In this document: piece after piece, positions 1 to 9,416 of the stretch
Position numbering within the stretch: position 1 is the stretch's first letter
Layout of the letters: each line of letters opens with the position of its first letter
Assembly: GCA_029239415.1 (NCBI GenBank)
Contig: JAQZAY010000066.1
Location: 1-14,630, forward strand
Direction: 5' to 3'
Length of the DNA stretch: 14,630 nucleotides
Origin: Pseudomonas sp.
GTDB taxonomy: Bacteria > Pseudomonadota > Gammaproteobacteria > Pseudomonadales > Pseudomonadaceae
Translations under genes and position numbers: made by a program
Notes under the pieces: model-generated
Told to the model about the DNA's origin: nothing
The model's input: only the letters and a program-made list of their open reading frames with translations
Database searches by the model: none

Positions 1-120
1 CTCGATGCAGCCAGGCTCCTGGCGGCTCGGTTCGACGTAGGCACTGAACAGCGCTTCGAACGCCTCGGCCTTGTCGGGGTGGGTCTTGGCTTTGAGAATG
101 AAAGCGTAGGGCGTGCTCAT
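1..120 (-). CDS. YgiN-like quinol monooxygenase (antibiotic biosynthesis monooxygenase fold), 5' end only
   Basis: Only the first 40 codons are inside the window; the gene runs off the left edge. It starts at ATG 118-120 on the minus strand and begins MSTPYAFILKAKTHPDKAEA, followed by a segment ending EPGCIE. A short beta strand, a helix with a pattern like HPDKAEAFEALF, and then a P-S-R-x-E-P-G-C motif are typical of the small dimeric ABM-domain proteins such as E. coli YgiN, which oxidise quinols or related aromatics. A GGAGG-type ribosome binding site lies just upstream (rc of about 121-127). Known context: in E. coli ygiN sits directly beside mdaB and the two are proposed to form a quinone redox cycle. 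Here the same pair is divergent across a 192-base spacer, which supports the assignment. The substrate cannot be judged from the fragment. Confidence 0.75.
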   Translation of the reverse strand, partial: MSTPYAFILKAKTHPDKAEAFEALFSAYVEPSRQEPGCIE

Positions 121-175
121 GTGGAGGACCTCGGGTGATGAAGGATGAAGCGATTCTAAAGCAACAATATCCTGA

Positions 176-189
176 GCATTCATGATTGC
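176..189. promoter_or_regulatory. Near-perfect 14-bp palindrome in the ygiN-like/mdaB divergent spacer
   Basis: GCATTCATGATTGC reads almost the same on both strands; only the symmetric A/T positions 4 and 11 mismatch. It sits in the middle of the divergent control region and could be an operator, perhaps for the neighbouring LysR protein. It has the size of such sites, but no binding evidence exists here. Confidence 0.3.
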
Positions 190-207
190 AGATCAAATGT
201 ATTTTGA

Positions 208-237
208 GTCGCCAAGGCTTTTTCCCGCGTCGCCAAG
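208..237 (+). repeat. Two direct copies of GTCGCCAAG, 21 bp apart, upstream of mdaB
   Basis: The 9-mer occurs at 208-216 and again at 229-237. The 21-bp period is two helical turns, so both copies face the same side of the DNA. That arrangement is typical of tandem activator sites next to a promoter. The start of mdaB is about 75 bases downstream, with a TAATCT hexamer at 242-247 as a weak -10 candidate. An operator role is inference. Confidence 0.35.
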
Positions 238-312
238 TACCTAATCTGCGGGCCATACAACTCCACACGACCGGGCCTTCCAGCCTGGGACCGCATACCC
301 GATGAGGCCTGC

Positions 313-903
313 ATGAAAAAGATCCTCCTGCTCAATGGCGGCAAGCGTTTCGCCCACTCCGATGGTCGCCTGAACCAGACGTTGCACGACACTGCCCTGG
401 CCTGTCTCGACCGCGCCGGTTTCGACGTGCGCCAGACATTCATCGACGGCGGCTACGACGTCCAGGAAGAAGTCCAGAAGTACCTCTGGGCCGATGTGGT
501 GATCTACCAGATGCCAGGCTGGTGGATGGGCGCGCCGTGGACCGTGAAGCAGTACCTGGACGAGGTCTTCACCGCCGGTCATGGCAGTCTCTACGCCAAT
601 GACGGCCGCACCCGTTCCGATGCCTCGCAGAAATACGGCAGCGGTGGCCTGGTGCAGGGCAAGCAGTACATGCTCTCGCTGACCTGGAACGCGCCACAAC
701 AGGCTTTCGACGACCCAAGCGATTTCTTCGAAGGCAAGGGTGTGGATGCGGTGTACTTTCCCTTCCACAAGGCCAACCAGTTCCTGGGCATGACCGGGCT
801 GCCGACCTTCCTGGCCGTCGACGTGATGAAGCGGCCGGACGTCGAGGCTACCGTGGCGGCCTACGAAGCGCACCTGGCCGAGGTCTTCGGCAAGGCCGAG
901 TGA
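313..903 (+). CDS. mdaB: NADPH:quinone oxidoreductase MdaB (modulator of drug activity B)
   Basis: A 196-residue cytoplasmic flavodoxin-like protein, close to the family length (~193). MdaB carries FAD and reduces quinones by two electrons with NADPH, avoiding semiquinone radicals. Visible hallmarks, nearly identical to E. coli MdaB: an N-terminal beta strand and phosphate loop (KKILLLNGGKRFAHSDGRLN, residues 2-21); WADVVIYQMPGWWMGAPW around 59-76, the isoalloxazine-contacting strand and loop; GHGSLYANDGRTR near 94-106; KYGSGGLVQGK; and FPFHKANQFLGM near 155-166. The ATG at 313 has GAGG at 304-307 as ribosome binding site. The LysR gene follows 67 bases later on the same strand and may be cotranscribed. 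The divergent YgiN-like gene probably supplies the partner quinol oxidase activity. Confidence 0.95.
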   Translation: MKKILLLNGGKRFAHSDGRLNQTLHDTALACLDRAGFDVRQTFIDGGYDVQEEVQKYLWADVVIYQMPGWWMGAPWTVKQYLDEVFTAGHGSLYANDGRTRSDASQKYGSGGLVQGKQYMLSLTWNAPQQAFDDPSDFFEGKGVDAVYFPFHKANQFLGMTGLPTFLAVDVMKRPDVEATVAAYEAHLAEVFGKAE

Positions 904-970
904 CACGCGCTTGCGCTCGGGACAGGGAGCGGCTATCAATCACGGCAATCTCAATGAGCAGGGCCGTCGC

Positions 971-1867
971 TTGAAAACCCGTTCCGATGAACTGCAGGTG
1001 TTTGTCTCGGTGATCGACCGTGGGTCGATTTCCGCCGCCGCCGAACAGGTGGGGCAGACGCCCTCGGCCGTGAGCCGTACCCTGTCACGGCTGGAAAACA
1101 AGCTGGGTACCACGCTGATCAACCGCACCACCCGGCGCATGCACCTGACCGAGGAGGGGCGGTTTTTCCTCGAGCGGGCCAAGGCCATCCTCGCCCAGAT
1201 GGACGATCTCGAGGAACGCCTGGCGCTGCACCACCAGACGCCCTCCGGACGCCTTCGGATCAACGCCGCCGCGCCGTTCATGCTGCACGCCATCGTGCCG
1301 TGGATCGGCGAGTTCCGCCGCCAGTACCCGGAGATCGAGCTCGAACTCAACACCGACGACCTGATCATCGACCTGCTCGAACAGAGCACCGACGTGGCCA
1401 TCCGCATCGGCGAGCTGGCCGATTCGAGCCTGCATGCCCGCGCGCTCGGCTGCAGCCCGCTGCAGGTACTGGCCAGCCCGGCCTACCTCGAGCGTCACGG
1501 CATCCCGCAGCACGTCGAAGACCTCGAGCACCATTGCCTGCTCGGCTTCAGCGCGCCCGAGAGCCTCAACCAGTGGCCGCTGCGCCATGCCCAGGGCGAC
1601 CACTGGGGCATCCGCGCGCACCTGCTGGCCTCCAGCGGCGAAACCTTGCGCCAGCTGGCCCTGGCCGGCGAAGGCATCGTCTGCCTGTCGCACTTCATGA
1701 CCCATGAGGACATCCGCGCAGGTCGCCTGCAGGTCGTGCTGGCAAGCGCCAACAACGGATATCGCCAGCCCGTTCACGCGGTGTACTACCGTAATACCCA
1801 GCTGGCGCTGCGCATCCAGTGCTTTCTCGATTTCATCCAGGACAAGTTGTCGGCCTACGCCTGCTGA
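971..1867 (+). CDS. LysR-family transcriptional regulator
   Basis: A 298-residue regulator from a TTG start at 971, giving MKTRSDELQVFVSV, the usual N-terminus of this family. The frame stays open back to another TTG at 911, but those 20 extra residues look non-native. AGCAGGG just upstream of 971 is the best ribosome binding site. The winged helix-turn-helix covers about residues 18-60 (SISAAAEQVGQTPSAVSRTL, then RLENKLGTTLINRTTRRMHLT). A linker helix and a periplasmic-binding-protein-like effector domain follow from about residue 90 to the end, of the CrgA-like type. It follows mdaB on the same strand, so its likeliest target is the mdaB/ygiN-like divergent promoter, with a quinone or aromatic as possible inducer. 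Both target and inducer are inference from position. Confidence 0.9.
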   Translation: MKTRSDELQVFVSVIDRGSISAAAEQVGQTPSAVSRTLSRLENKLGTTLINRTTRRMHLTEEGRFFLERAKAILAQMDDLEERLALHHQTPSGRLRINAAAPFMLHAIVPWIGEFRRQYPEIELELNTDDLIIDLLEQSTDVAIRIGELADSSLHARALGCSPLQVLASPAYLERHGIPQHVEDLEHHCLLGFSAPESLNQWPLRHAQGDHWGIRAHLLASSGETLRQLALAGEGIVCLSHFMTHEDIRAGRLQVVLASANNGYRQPVHAVYYRNTQLALRIQCFLDFIQDKLSAYAC

Positions 1868-1884
1868 GTTGCTCGCACGCGACA

Positions 1885-1905
1885 GCGCCTGCCCACGGGC
1901 GGCGC
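1885..1905 (+). terminator. Weak GC-rich hairpin after the LysR gene
   Basis: GCGCC (1885-1889) pairs with GGCGC (1901-1905) and GCCC (1891-1894) with GGGC (1897-1900), with one bulged T. It lies 18 bases after the LysR stop. No T-tract follows, so it may only attenuate or protect the 3' end. Confidence 0.3.
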
Positions 1906-1921
1906 ACAGCCTGCGAGATGT

Positions 1922-1950
1922 TTGCCAAGTCGCAAGGCCTGGGCCTTAAT
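1922..1950 (+). promoter_or_regulatory. Candidate sigma-70 promoter for ggt
   Basis: TTGCCA (1922-1927, 5 of 6 matches to the -35 consensus) is followed by a 17-base spacer and CTTAAT (1945-1950, 4 of 6 to the -10). The predicted start is near 1957, about 29 bases before the ggt ATG. The spacer and -10 contain the palindrome AAGGCC-TG-GGCCTT (1934-1947), a possible operator. Confidence 0.45.
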
Positions 1951-1985
1951 GACCGATCAACAAAAACAACGCCAAGGATCTCCAC

Positions 1986-3653
<1,668 letters not shown>

Positions 3654-3658
3654 CAAGG

Positions 3659-3685
3659 CCTGGGGGCCGCGAGGCGGCCCCCAGG
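3659..3685. terminator. Perfect 12-bp hairpin shared by convergent ggt and mcpS
   Basis: CCTGGGGGCCGC (3659-3670) pairs completely with GCGGCCCCCAGG (3674-3685) around a GAG loop. It lies 5 bases after the ggt stop and 8 bases past the mcpS stop on the other strand, so it can act in both directions. No proper T-tract flanks it on either side, though the stem is very strong. Confidence 0.75.
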
Positions 3686-3693
3686 ATTGGCGG

Positions 3694-5613
3694 TCAGACG
3701 CGGAAGTGGCTGACCATGGTCTGCAACTGATTGCCCAGCCGCGCCAGCTCGACGCTGGAGGCGGCTGTCTCTTCGCTTGCCGCCGAGGTCTGCTCGGAGA
3801 CATCGCGCACATTGAGAATGCTGCGGGTGATCTCCTCGGCCACGGCACTCTGCTGCTCGGCAGCAGCGGCGATCTGCTGGTTCATCGACTGGATGTTCGA
3901 CACCGTGCGGGTGATGCTTTCCAGCGAGGCACCGGCCTTGCGGGTCAGCTCGACGCTGCTGTCGGTCAAGGTGCGGCTGCCGACCATCACATTGGCCACC
4001 TGTTGGGTGCCATTCTGCAGGCTGGCGACCAGCTCCTCGATTTCTTCGGTGGACTTCTGCGTGCGCTGGGCCAGGCCGCGCACCTCATCGGCCACCACCG
4101 CGAAGCCACGCCCGGCCTCGCCGGCGCGGGCCGCTTCGATAGCGGCATTGAGCGCCAGCAGGTTGGTCTGCTCGGCCACCGACTTGATCACGTCCATGAC
4201 GCTGCCGATCTTCTGGCTTTCCTGTTGCAGCAGCTCCATGGCGTCGGTGGAGCGCTTGACTTCCTGCGCCAGGCGCTCGATCTGGCTGATCGCCTCGCCC
4301 ACCACACGGTCGCCGGAGCGCGCCTGGTCATCGGCCTCGGTGGCCGCCTGAGAGGCCTGCTCGGCGTTGCGCGCGACTTCCTGCACGGTCGTGGCCATCT
4401 CGTGCATGGCGGTAGCGACCTGGTCGGTCTCGACCTTCTGGCTGTTGACCCCGGCGCTGGTCTGCTCGGTAACTGCCGACAGCTCCTCGGCGGCGCTGGC
4501 GATCTGGGTGACGCCATCGCGAATGCCGGAGATCAGGTCGCGCAGGGTAGTGCCCATGCGCGCAATGCCTTGCTGCAGCGCGCCCAGCTCGTCGCGACGA
4601 GTGACGCGTATATCGTGGGTAAGGTCGCCAGCGGCGATTTTTTCCACAACCTCGAGGGTTTCACGCAATGGGCGGGTGATCTGGCGGGTGATCAGTACGG
4701 CAGCCAGTACGCCAAACAGCATGGCCAGCAAGGTGGCAATGAGCTGCAGCATGCGCGCCTCGGCGCTTTCGCTGTCACGGCGCTCGAGCTGGAGCTTGTA
4801 CAGCTGGTCGCTGATCTTGACGATGCTGGCGCCTTCGACAGTCATTTCCTGGCGTGCCTCGGCGATCACCGCAAGGGCGTCGCGGAACTGGCGCAGGGCA
4901 TCGCGGAAGGTGACCAGTTCGGTTTCGAACTGCTGCACGCGCGCGGCCTGGTCGGGCAGCTGGCGCTTCAAGGCGTCGATGCCCACCATCGCGGTCTCCA
5001 GCTGGGTCACTGCGGTCTGCTCGGCGCTGCTGCTGGCGTCGGCAATGTAGCTGCGCACTTCCAGGCGTACCTGGTTCAGCTGCTGCTTCGCCGTGCTGAC
5101 AAGCTGGTACTGCTGCAGGCGCAGCGCGTCGCTTTCAGGCTGCTCGAGCACGACCCCGCCCAGGACATCGAGTGCCTGTTCGGCACGGGTGGCGATCTGG
5201 ACCATGTCCTCGCGCAGTGCCTGGCGGGTCTTGTACCCGGCACGCATCTTTTCCAGCGACACCTTGTACTGGCCGATGACATCACCGAGTTCGCGCAGCA
5301 GCTCGACGTTCTTGGGGCTGACGAAGCTGGCCAGCAGTTTCTGCTGCTGGGCGCTGAAGGCCTCGAGCTTGACCTTGACGGTCGCTGCCGCGGCATCGTC
5401 ACCGTTGGTCAGCATGTACTGCAGGCGGGTGATGCGCAGGTTGGTCAGGTCATTGTTGAGCTGACTGATGTCGCCCATCCAGTTGCTGCGGTTGATCAGG
5501 CTGCCCAGGCTGGTCCAGCCCGTGAGGGCCAGCAGCCCGGTCAGCACGAGTACCAGGCCGAAGCCCAGGCCCAGTTTGAGGTTGACGCTGATGTTGGCAA
5601 ACCAGCTGTTCAT
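3694..5613 (-). CDS. mcpS: Methyl-accepting chemotaxis protein with HBM sensor domain, McpS-like
   Basis: A 639-residue inner-membrane chemoreceptor. TM1 is about residues 12-33, TM2 about 289-309. The ~255-residue periplasmic part is all helical and double the length of a four-helix bundle, matching the helical bimodular (HBM) class. A HAMP domain follows (about 310-363, from RQITRPL), then a long coiled coil with the conserved hairpin tip ([19 protein letters not shown], then [12 protein letters not shown]). No CheR-binding pentapeptide is present at the C-terminus (HFRV). Length and N-terminus match McpS of P. putida KT2440, which senses TCA-cycle acids and acetate; Arg60, Arg63, Arg183 and Arg254 fall where I recall McpS placing ligand-binding arginines. 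The ATG at 5613 has a CTGGAG ribosome binding site (rc of 5621-5626). A FliA-type promoter lies upstream, so expression should follow flagellar genes. Confidence 0.92.
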   Translation of the reverse strand: MNSWFANISVNLKLGLGFGLVLVLTGLLALTGWTSLGSLINRSNWMGDISQLNNDLTNLRITRLQYMLTNGDDAAAATVKVKLEAFSAQQQKLLASFVSPKNVELLRELGDVIGQYKVSLEKMRAGYKTRQALREDMVQIATRAEQALDVLGGVVLEQPESDALRLQQYQLVSTAKQQLNQVRLEVRSYIADASSSAEQTAVTQLETAMVGIDALKRQLPDQAARVQQFETELVTFRDALRQFRDALAVIAEARQEMTVEGASIVKISDQLYKLQLERRDSESAEARMLQLIATLLAMLFGVLAAVLITRQITRPLRETLEVVEKIAAGDLTHDIRVTRRDELGALQQGIARMGTTLRDLISGIRDGVTQIASAAEELSAVTEQTSAGVNSQKVETDQVATAMHEMATTVQEVARNAEQASQAATEADDQARSGDRVVGEAISQIERLAQEVKRSTDAMELLQQESQKIGSVMDVIKSVAEQTNLLALNAAIEAARAGEAGRGFAVVADEVRGLAQRTQKSTEEIEELVASLQNGTQQVANVMVGSRTLTDSSVELTRKAGASLESITRTVSNIQSMNQQIAAAAEQQSAVAEEITRSILNVRDVSEQTSAASEETAASSVELARLGNQLQTMVSHFRV

Positions 5614-5699
5614 GCACGCTCTCCAGAAAATTGTCGCTCACTTGATCTTGATCTGGCGGACATTGTCTTTCTTGAGAGCCCGCTGATTTCGTGCATCTG

Positions 5700-5726
5700 T
5701 TATCGGCGGGGGGCGCGCAAGCTGAA
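5700..5726 (-). promoter_or_regulatory. FliA (sigma-28) promoter of mcpS
   Basis: On the minus strand TTCAGCTT (rc of 5719-5726) is followed by exactly 11 bases (GCGCG plus six C) and then GCCGATAA (rc of 5700-5707). The flagellar sigma consensus is TAAAGTTT-N11-GCCGATAA. The -10 element matches 8 of 8 and the -35 matches 5 of 8 with the ideal spacer. Transcription would start near 5692, giving a leader of about 79 bases before mcpS. Confidence 0.8.
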
Positions 5727-5747
5727 ACGGTTTTTTTCAAGTAATTG

Positions 5748-5766
5748 CCGGAGTCACAGACTCCGG
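5748..5766 (-). other. Hairpin overlapping the stop codon of the metallopeptidase gene
   Basis: CCGGAGTC (5748-5755) pairs with GACTCCGG (5759-5766) around an ACA loop, with the TGA stop inside the structure. On the minus strand it is followed by an A7 run rather than a T run, so it is not a standard intrinsic terminator. It may mark the 3' end of the metallopeptidase mRNA upstream of the mcpS promoter. Confidence 0.45.
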
Positions 5767-6632
5767 GCACTGAAGGTGTCGCAGTCGGTCACCTCTCCGG
5801 TGGCAAAGCCGGTCTTGAACCATTTGGCCCGTTGCGCGGACGTACCGTGGGTGAAGGAGTCCGGGACCACGCGGCCCTGGCCTTGCTGCTGCAAGCGGTC
5901 ATCGCCGATGGCATTGGCGGCGTTGAGGGCTTCTTCGACGTCACCCGGTTCCAGCCAGTTCAGGCGTTTCTGCGCCTGGAAGGCCCAGACCCCGGCCAGG
6001 CAGTCGGCCTGCAGTTCCTGGCGCACCAGCAGGCCATTGCTGCCCTCCATGCGCTGGCCACGCTGGCGAGCGGCCTGTACTTGCTGCGAAACGCCGAGCA
6101 GGGTCTGCACGTGATGGCCGATCTCGTGGGCGATCACATAGGCCTGGGCGAAGTCGCCAGCGGCGGAGAAGCGTTGTTCCATCTCGCGGAAAAAGGTCAT
6201 GTCCAGGTAGACCTTCTGGTCGGCAGGGCAATAGAACGGGCCAACGGCCGAAGAGGCAAAGCCGCAGGCGGAATTGACCTGGCCACTGAACAGCACCAGG
6301 GTCGGGTCGCGGTACTGGCGGCCGCCCTGGGCGAACAGGGCCTTCCAGGTGTCTTCGGTGTCGCCCAGTACCGATGCCACGAACTCGGCCTGTTCGTCAT
6401 TGGCCGGCGGCGCCTGGCCGCTGATGCCGGAGGTCGCGCCCTGCTGCTGCATCTGCCCGGTGAGCTGGCCAAGAATCTGCAGCGGATCCTGCCCGGTGAT
6501 CCAGCCAATGCCCACGATCAGCAGGATGGCGCCGATGCCCAGGCCCTTGCCGCCCCCGAAGCGCATGCCGCCGCCACCCCCGCCACGGGCGTCGACGACA
6601 TTGTCGCTACGCCTGCCTTTTCGCCATTGCAT
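5754..6632 (-). CDS. Membrane-anchored neutral zinc metallopeptidase (YpfJ-like, Zn_peptidase family)
   Basis: A 292-residue protein of the 'putative neutral zinc metallopeptidase' family (E. coli YpfJ). A basic, glycine-rich N-terminus (six consecutive Gly at 17-22, MRFGGGKG) precedes one membrane helix at about 31-47 (GIGAILLIVGIGWITG), so the catalytic domain probably sits in the periplasm. The zinc motif HEIGH is at 169-173 in AYVIAHEIGHHVQ; Glu206 in QELQADC is the likely third ligand, and Cys123/Cys135 flank a conserved SACGF...YCPAD segment that may form a disulfide. The ATG at 6632 is preceded by GGGAGAG (rc of about 6638-6644). It sits between trmA and mcpS on the same strand but is separated from trmA by 194 bases with a REP element. 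The substrate is unknown for the family. Confidence 0.9.
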   Translation of the reverse strand: MQWRKGRRSDNVVDARGGGGGGMRFGGGKGLGIGAILLIVGIGWITGQDPLQILGQLTGQMQQQGATSGISGQAPPANDEQAEFVASVLGDTEDTWKALFAQGGRQYRDPTLVLFSGQVNSACGFASSAVGPFYCPADQKVYLDMTFFREMEQRFSAAGDFAQAYVIAHEIGHHVQTLLGVSQQVQAARQRGQRMEGSNGLLVRQELQADCLAGVWAFQAQKRLNWLEPGDVEEALNAANAIGDDRLQQQGQGRVVPDSFTHGTSAQRAKWFKTGFATGEVTDCDTFSARSL

Positions 6633-6762
6633 GCATGCTCTCCCGTATCAGGAAATATGGAAAAAGATTAGCCCAGCCAAGCCACCTGGGAGGCGGCGCG
6701 GCGGGCATAGCCTTGCTTATGCATGCGACAACGTGTTCGAGTGTTCGGCTCCCGGGGCATGT

Positions 6763-6823
6763 GCAGCGATCGCGGCTGCTACCCCAAGAGCGTGGCGGCC
6801 AGGCAGCGGGCTTGCCCGCGATC
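6763..6823. repeat. P. putida-type REP core within a larger inverted repeat, next to the trmA stop
   Basis: The sequence AGCGGGCTTGCCCGCGA (6805-6821) is the core I recognise from P. putida REP elements (usual strand TCGCGGGCAAGCCCGCT). It can fold as GCGGGC/GCCCGC and starts 5 bases past the trmA stop on the minus strand. GATCGCGG (6768-6775) is the reverse complement of CCGCGATC (6816-6823), and GCTGC (6775-6779) of GCAGC (6803-6807), so the element has a degenerate BIME-like outer stem. It may act as a 3' end or attenuator of trmA mRNA. Confidence 0.6.
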
Positions 6824-6826
6824 AGG

Positions 6827-7912
6827 TCAGCGCCTGACCAGCAGCACGCCGCTCTCCATGTGGTGGGTATAGGGGAACTGGTCGAACAGCGCGCAGCGTT
6901 CCACGCGGTGCGTGTCCTGCAACTGGGCGATGTTGGCCGCGAGGGTCTCCGGGTTGCAGGAGATGTAAAGGATGCGCTCGAAGCGGCGAGTCAGCTCGCA
7001 GGTGTCCGGGTCCATGCCGGCACGCGGCGGGTCGACGAACACGCTGCCGAAGTCGTAGCTTTTCAGGTCGATCCCTTCCAGGCGACGGAAAGGCCGTACC
7101 TGGTTGAGCGCCTCGGTCAACTCTTCGGCCGACAGGCGCACCAGGCGCACGTTGCCGACGCCATTGTCATCGAGATTGTGCAGCGCAGCGTTCACCGAGG
7201 TCTTGCTGATCTCGGTGGCCAGCACCTTGCGCACGCGGGTGGCGAGGGGAAGGGTAAAGTTGCCATTGCCACAGTACAGCTCCAGCAGGTCGTCGTCGCG
7301 CTCGCCCAGGGCCTCGTAGGCCCAGCCCAGCATCTTCGCGTTCACCGTGCCGTTGGGCTGGGTGAAGGCGCCTTCCGGCTGGCGATAACGGAAGGTCCGG
7401 CCGGCGACCTCGAGCGACTCGACGGCGTAGTCGCGACCGACCACCACGCGCTTGCCCTTCGAGCGGCCGATGATGCTCACGCCAAGGTCGGCGGACAGCC
7501 GCCGCGCCTCGGCCTCCCAGGCCTCGTCCAATGGACGGTGGTAGCACAGGGTGATCATCGCGTCGCCTGCCAGGGTGGTCAGGAACTCCACCTGGAACAG
7601 CTTGAAGCTCAGCGCCTGGCTGGCCTGCCAGGCCGCCTTCAGGCGTGGCATCAGGTCGTTGATCTGCGCGCTGGCGATAGGGAAGTCGTCGATCAGGATC
7701 GGCGTGTGCTTGTCCCCCGGGGCGAACATCGCGTAATGGCGCTGCTCGTTCTCGCGCCACAGGCGGAACTCGGCGCGCAGCCGGTAATGCTTGCGCGGCG
7801 AGTCGAACACGGCAGGCTCCGGCGCATCGAAAGGCGCCAGCAGCTGGCGCAGGCGCTCGACCTTGGCGGCCAGTTGTTCGGAGTAGCTCGAAGGGTCGAA
7901 GACAGCACTCAT
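6827..7912 (-). CDS. trmA: tRNA (uracil-5-)-methyltransferase TrmA
   Basis: A 361-residue SAM-dependent enzyme that makes 5-methyluridine at position 54 (T54) of the T-loop in tRNAs. The N-terminal part carries the family pattern ([12 protein letters not shown] around 41-52, [11 protein letters not shown] near 159-169). The Rossmann domain has motif [16 protein letters not shown], then [10 protein letters not shown], the catalytic cysteine Cys319 in ISCNPETL, and the general base Glu353 in HHMESGVLL. The 34-residue Cys-to-Glu distance equals that of E. coli TrmA (Cys324/Glu358). Its ATG overlaps the stop of the upstream purine permease as ATGA (7909-7912), which indicates cotranscription and translational coupling. 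A REP-type element follows the stop. Confidence 0.96.
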   Translation of the reverse strand: MSAVFDPSSYSEQLAAKVERLRQLLAPFDAPEPAVFDSPRKHYRLRAEFRLWRENEQRHYAMFAPGDKHTPILIDDFPIASAQINDLMPRLKAAWQASQALSFKLFQVEFLTTLAGDAMITLCYHRPLDEAWEAEARRLSADLGVSIIGRSKGKRVVVGRDYAVESLEVAGRTFRYRQPEGAFTQPNGTVNAKMLGWAYEALGERDDDLLELYCGNGNFTLPLATRVRKVLATEISKTSVNAALHNLDDNGVGNVRLVRLSAEELTEALNQVRPFRRLEGIDLKSYDFGSVFVDPPRAGMDPDTCELTRRFERILYISCNPETLAANIAQLQDTHRVERCALFDQFPYTHHMESGVLLVRR

Positions 7913-9204
7913 GCGTTGAACCAGCCCAGCTTGATGACAAAGAGAATGGACAGGATCACCAGCGCAGGATTCAGGTCGCCACGGCGACCGGAGAGCAGCT
8001 TGATGGCAGTCCAGGCGATGAAGCCGAAGGCGATGCCGTTGGCGATCGAGTAGGTCAGTGGCATGGCCAGGGCGGTCACCACCACGGGTGCGGCCTCGGT
8101 GACGTCATCCCAGTTTATTTCCGCCAGCCCCGAGGCCATCAGCACGGCGACGAACAGCAGCGCCGGGGCAGTGGCGAAGGCCGGCACGCTGCCGGCCAGC
8201 GGGGCGAAGAACAAGGCCAGCAGGAACAGCACCGCGACCACGATGGCGGTAAGGCCGGTGCGGCCACCGGCGCTCACGCCCGCCGCCGATTCGATGTAGC
8301 TGGTGGTGGTCGAGGTGCCGAGCAGCGAGCCGGCCATGGCGGCGGTACTGTCCGCGATCAGGGCGCGGCCCATCTTCGGCATGTGGCCGTCCTTGCCCAT
8401 GAGGCCTGCGCGCTTGGCAACGCCGATCAGGGTGCCGGAGTTGTCGAACAGGTCGACGAACAGGAAGGCGAAGATCACGCTCACCAGGCCTACGTCCAGC
8501 GCGCCCATGATGTCCAGCTGCAGGAAGGTCGGTGCCAGCGACGGCGGCATCGACACCACGCCTGCGAACGGCGTGAAGCCCATCGCGATCGACACCACGG
8601 TCACGGCGAGAATCCCGATCAGCACGGCGCCGCGAAGCTTCATGGCCTCCAGCGCGACGATCAGGAAGAAGCCCAGGGTCGCCAGGATCGGCGCCGGCTG
8701 GCGAAGGTCGCCCAGGCCCACGAGCGTGGCCGGGTTATCCACCACGATGCCTGCGTTGTGCAGGGCGATCAATGCCAGGAACAGGCCGATGCCCGCGGCG
8801 ATGGCCGAGCGCAGCGGCAGCGGGATACTGTTGACGATCCATTCGCGGATGCGAAAGATCGACAGCAGGAAGAACAGCACCGCCGAGAGGAATACCGCGC
8901 CCAGCGCCACCTGCCAGGTGTGGCCCATGTGCAGGACCACGGTGTAGGTGAAGAAGGCGTTCAGGCCCATGCCCGGCGCCAGCGCGATCGGGTAGTTGGC
9001 GATCAGGCCCATGGTCACCGAGCCGATGGCCGCGGCCAGGCAGGTGGCGACGAAGATCGCGCCCTTGTCCATGCCGGTCTCGCCGAGGATGCTCGGGTTG
9101 ACGAACAGGATATAGGCCATGGCCAGGAACGTGGTGATACCCGCGAGTATCTCGGTGCGCACGTTGGTATCGTGCGCTTTCAATTGAAACAGCCTTTCCA
9201 GCAT
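7909..9204 (-). CDS. NCS2-family (AzgA-type) purine permease, probably adenine/hypoxanthine/guanine
   Basis: A 431-residue inner-membrane proton:purine symporter of the COG2252 branch. It starts [20 protein letters not shown] at ATG 9202-9204, with GGGGAG (rc of about 9211-9216) 6-7 bases upstream. The frame stays open to a GTG at 9279, but those 25 residues do not look native. Twelve to fourteen hydrophobic segments are visible. Family signatures include [31 protein letters not shown], the TM8 stretch [13 protein letters not shown], and the TM10 stretch [20 protein letters not shown]. From memory it looks closer to E. coli AdeP/AdeQ than to GhxP, but specificity is not certain. It overlaps trmA by four bases and probably leads a two-gene operon from the promoter at 9312-9340. 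Confidence 0.9.
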   Translation of the reverse strand: MLERLFQLKAHDTNVRTEILAGITTFLAMAYILFVNPSILGETGMDKGAIFVATCLAAAIGSVTMGLIANYPIALAPGMGLNAFFTYTVVLHMGHTWQVALGAVFLSAVLFFLLSIFRIREWIVNSIPLPLRSAIAAGIGLFLALIALHNAGIVVDNPATLVGLGDLRQPAPILATLGFFLIVALEAMKLRGAVLIGILAVTVVSIAMGFTPFAGVVSMPPSLAPTFLQLDIMGALDVGLVSVIFAFLFVDLFDNSGTLIGVAKRAGLMGKDGHMPKMGRALIADSTAAMAGSLLGTSTTTSYIESAAGVSAGGRTGLTAIVVAVLFLLALFFAPLAGSVPAFATAPALLFVAVLMASGLAEINWDDVTEAAPVVVTALAMPLTYSIANGIAFGFIAWTAIKLLSGRRGDLNPALVILSILFVIKLGWFNA

Positions 9205-9311
9205 GCCCGCTCCCCAGGACGCTCCAGCGCCTTGAAAATGTGTCGACCCCATCAGCAAAGCACAGACCGTACCAGGCACCGTGGTTTTATCCGGGGTGAA
9301 AAAAGCCGCGC

Positions 9312-9340
9312 ATCATACCAGCATGGTTGCCAGGCGGTAA
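9312..9340 (-). promoter_or_regulatory. Candidate extended -10 promoter of the purine permease-trmA unit
   Basis: On the minus strand TATGAT (rc of 9312-9317) is preceded by TGG, an extended -10 arrangement. TTACCG (rc of 9335-9340, 3 of 6) lies 17 bases further upstream. The transcript would start near 9305 with a leader of about 100 bases before the permease ATG. The same spacer must also hold the promoter of the divergent GNAT gene. Confidence 0.5.
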
Positions 9341-9416
9341 CGCGTGTTGCAGTACACTTGATCGATTCCAGGGTCCCCGCGCAGGTTACCCACCGCGCGC
9401 CTCACCGGGATCGCCC

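Noticed and set aside
911..970. Upstream extension of the LysR protein from TTG 911
   Set aside because: The 20 extra residues do not resemble LysR N-termini, while the TTG at 971 gives the standard MKTRSDELQVF start with a better-placed ribosome binding site.
5727..5740. T7 run at 5731-5737 as a terminator tail
   Set aside because: The run precedes rather than follows the 5748-5766 hairpin on the plus strand, and is an A-run on the transcribed minus strand, so it does not make an intrinsic terminator for any gene here.
3706..6114. An 802-codon open frame on the plus strand, antisense to mcpS and part of the metallopeptidase gene
   Set aside because: It mirrors the codon phase of two well-recognised minus-strand genes in GC-rich DNA, crosses an intergenic spacer, is rich in repeated H/Q/G/A/L without domain motifs, and has no ribosome binding site.
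9205..9311. A purine riboswitch in the permease leader
   Set aside because: The roughly 100-base leader shows no three-way junction with the conserved purine-aptamer loops, and such riboswitches are not typical of Pseudomonas.
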